Below are positions 62,974 through 64,000 of a stretch of DNA of 64,000 nt, piece by piece (the stretch's first letter is position 1; every line of letters starts with the position of its first letter). Location: contig JAJZBZ010000001.1 in NCBI GenBank assembly GCA_021846275.1, forward strand, positions 186,001 through 250,000, in the 5' to 3' direction. The notes below the pieces were generated by a model. It worked only from the letters and a program-made list of their open reading frames with translations. It did no database searches and had not been told where the DNA came from. This DNA comes from Acidobacteriota bacterium (GTDB taxonomy: Bacteria > Acidobacteriota > Terriglobia > Terriglobales > Acidobacteriaceae). The translations under genes and the position numbers were made by a program.

Positions 62974-64000
62974 TCACGCGCTGACGGGATTCGCCCCTTG
63001 CAGTTTCTTGGCTTCCTTTACCATGCGATTCCGCTCCGCGCGCAGCTTCAGGAAGGACTTTGCCTCCACGTAAAGCCGAGGCAGATCGCGATTCACAATC
63101 GCCTTCCAGATCACGCGGAAGGCCGCCTTCGGACGGAAATAGTACGCATCATAGAACCGATGCACCATCTCCAGCACGTACTCCTTCGGCAGGCCCGGAT
63201 ACTCGATGTGCGCCATCTGATGACCGCCGGAGTCGCTCATCGCGTCCTCGTTGGTGATGAAGCCACCTTTTTCCGCGAAGTCGAAGAACTCCGTGCCCGG
63301 ATAGGCATGCGCGATCGAGACCTGAATCGTTTCCACGTCCAGCGATTTGGCAAATTTGATCGTGTTCTGGATCGACTCCTTCGTCTCGCCCGGCAGGCCC
63401 AGAATGAAGTCGCCATGAATCGTCAAGCCCAGGTCGTTGCAATCCTTGGCAAAGGCGCGCGCCCGCTCGACCGTCGCACCCTTCTTGATGTTCTTGAGAA
63501 TCTGCGGATCGCCCGACTCGAAGCCCACGATCAACAGGCGGCAGCCGGCATCCTTCATCGCCTTCAGCGTCTCGCGATCCGTGGTCACGCGCGAGGTGCA
63601 GCTCCAGGTGAGCTTCAGCGGCTTCAGCTTTTCGCAGAGTTCAATGGTGCGCGCCTTCTGGATATTGAACGTGTCGTCGTCGAAGAAAAATTCCTTCACT
63701 TCCGGGAAGTTTTCCTTCGCCCACTTCAGCTCCGCCGCCACGTCGTCGGTCGAGCGCTTGCGCCAGGCATGGCCGGAGAGCGTCTGCGGCCAGAGGCAGA
63801 AGGTACACTGCGCCGGGCAGCCCCGCGTCGAGTAGAGCGCGATGTAAGGATGCAGCAGAAACGGCACGTTATAGCGGGTTACGTCGAGATCGCGCTTATA
63901 AATCTTCGTTGCCCACGGCATCGCGTCCAGGTCTTCAATCTGCGGGCGATCCGGGTTATGCACCACACGGCCATTCTCGCGATAGCTGATGCCGAGAATC
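62974..64000 (-). CDS. hpnJ: Hopanoid-associated radical SAM protein HpnJ, 5'-truncated by the window
   Basis: The reading frame is open to the right edge; about 340 codons are inside. GTG 63966 is internal, because coding text ISYRENGRVVHNPDRP continues before it. The radical SAM cluster motif is STRGCPAQCTFCLWPQTL (Cx3Cx2C). FFFDDDTFNIQKARTIE, SRVTTDRETLKAMKDAGC, LLIVGFESGDPQIL and IHGDFILGLPGETKESI follow, typical of the B12-binding-type radical SAM group. The overall sequence agrees with HpnJ, which helps form the cyclitol/ribose-derived head group of composite hopanoids. The N-terminal B12-like part lies outside the window. Confidence 0.85.
   Translation of the reverse strand, partial: ILGISYRENGRVVHNPDRPQIEDLDAMPWATKIYKRDLDVTRYNVPFLLHPYIALYSTRGCPAQCTFCLWPQTLSGHAWRKRSTDDVAAELKWAKENFPEVKEFFFDDDTFNIQKARTIELCEKLKPLKLTWSCTSRVTTDRETLKAMKDAGCRLLIVGFESGDPQILKNIKKGATVERARAFAKDCNDLGLTIHGDFILGLPGETKESIQNTIKFAKSLDVETIQVSIAHAYPGTEFFDFAEKGGFITNEDAMSDSGGHQMAHIEYPGLPKEYVLEMVHRFYDAYYFRPKAAFRVIWKAIVNRDLPRLYVEAKSFLKLRAERNRMVKEAKKLQGANPVSA

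Overview
The window looks like an ordinary chromosomal segment of a high-GC, Gram-negative, flagellated soil bacterium, most probably an acidobacterium (Acidobacteriaceae, Acidobacterium/Terriglobus type). This is inferred from gene content: a hopanoid radical SAM gene (hpnJ), futalosine-route menaquinone genes (mqnC, mqnD), a WXXGXW-repeat secreted protein, a very large NHL/MBG-domain secreted protein, a fused LptF-LptG permease and an outer-membrane barrel. I find no rRNA, tRNA, insertion sequence, prophage or CRISPR array. Coding density is high, and the opposite strands are full of long spurious open frames because of the high GC.

Layout. 1-4.1 kb: end of recJ, a shared terminator, a WXXGXW protein, ychF, a two-copy intergenic repeat and an outer-membrane protein. 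4.1-7.5 kb: tmk, a cytochrome P450 and mqnC. 7.5-10.1 kb: a reverse-strand operon for a Tat-exported DsrE-like protein, a ModA-like binding protein and a TsdA-like dihaem cytochrome c. I regard this as the best candidate for an undescribed periplasmic (sulfur?) system. 10.2-15.4 kb: a frataxin homologue, a WaaE-type glycosyltransferase, a LacI regulator, bioY, mqnD and a receiver-GGDEF protein. 15.5-19.7 kb: fused lptF-lptG and an ABC exporter. 19.7-25.3 kb: motility block, with fliS, fliD and fliC on the reverse strand (fliC behind a textbook sigma-28 promoter) and flbD, motA and motB on the forward strand. 25.3-31.7 kb: SprT-like metalloprotein, ribB with a degenerate ribA half, lysA, a PspC protein and a TPR protein. 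32-36.7 kb: rlpA, pyrF, priA and a polyphosphate-type glucokinase. 36.7-41 kb: the conserved block yicC-gmk-rpoZ-coaBC with a family 4 uracil-DNA glycosylase. 41-46.6 kb: MsbA-like exporter with an upstream short ORF, rapZ, a PAS-GGDEF-EAL protein and hpf. 46.6-50 kb: a sodium:solute symporter and mtnA. 50-54.1 kb: the NHL/MBG giant. 54.4-62 kb: a YbdK-type ligase, threonylcarbamoyl-AMP synthase, a YdcF-like protein, an amidase, a DUF3891-like protein, a papain-fold-like protein, a small cytochrome c, a DUF3574 protein and rdgB. 62-64 kb: two half-size EamA-type membrane proteins downstream of hpnJ, which runs off the window.

A signal runs through the whole window. Ten start codons (nine genes and one short upstream ORF) are preceded by a TANNNT hexamer exactly 6 nt upstream, and one more by 7 nt. 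Several of these lack a Shine-Dalgarno sequence. This is the geometry expected if the promoter -10 element places transcription start at or next to the start codon, that is, leaderless mRNA. Genes inside operons, and the flagellar and exported proteins, instead carry GGAGG-type ribosome-binding sites.

Functional links: mqnC and mqnD belong to one pathway but sit 6 kb apart. LptFG and the MsbA-like exporters serve envelope lipid transport. MotAB, FlbD, FliCDS and two cyclic-di-GMP proteins concern motility and its control. GMK, RpoZ, CoaBC, PriA and YicC form a widely conserved housekeeping neighbourhood. All functions are inferred from residues read in the translations; no database search was run.
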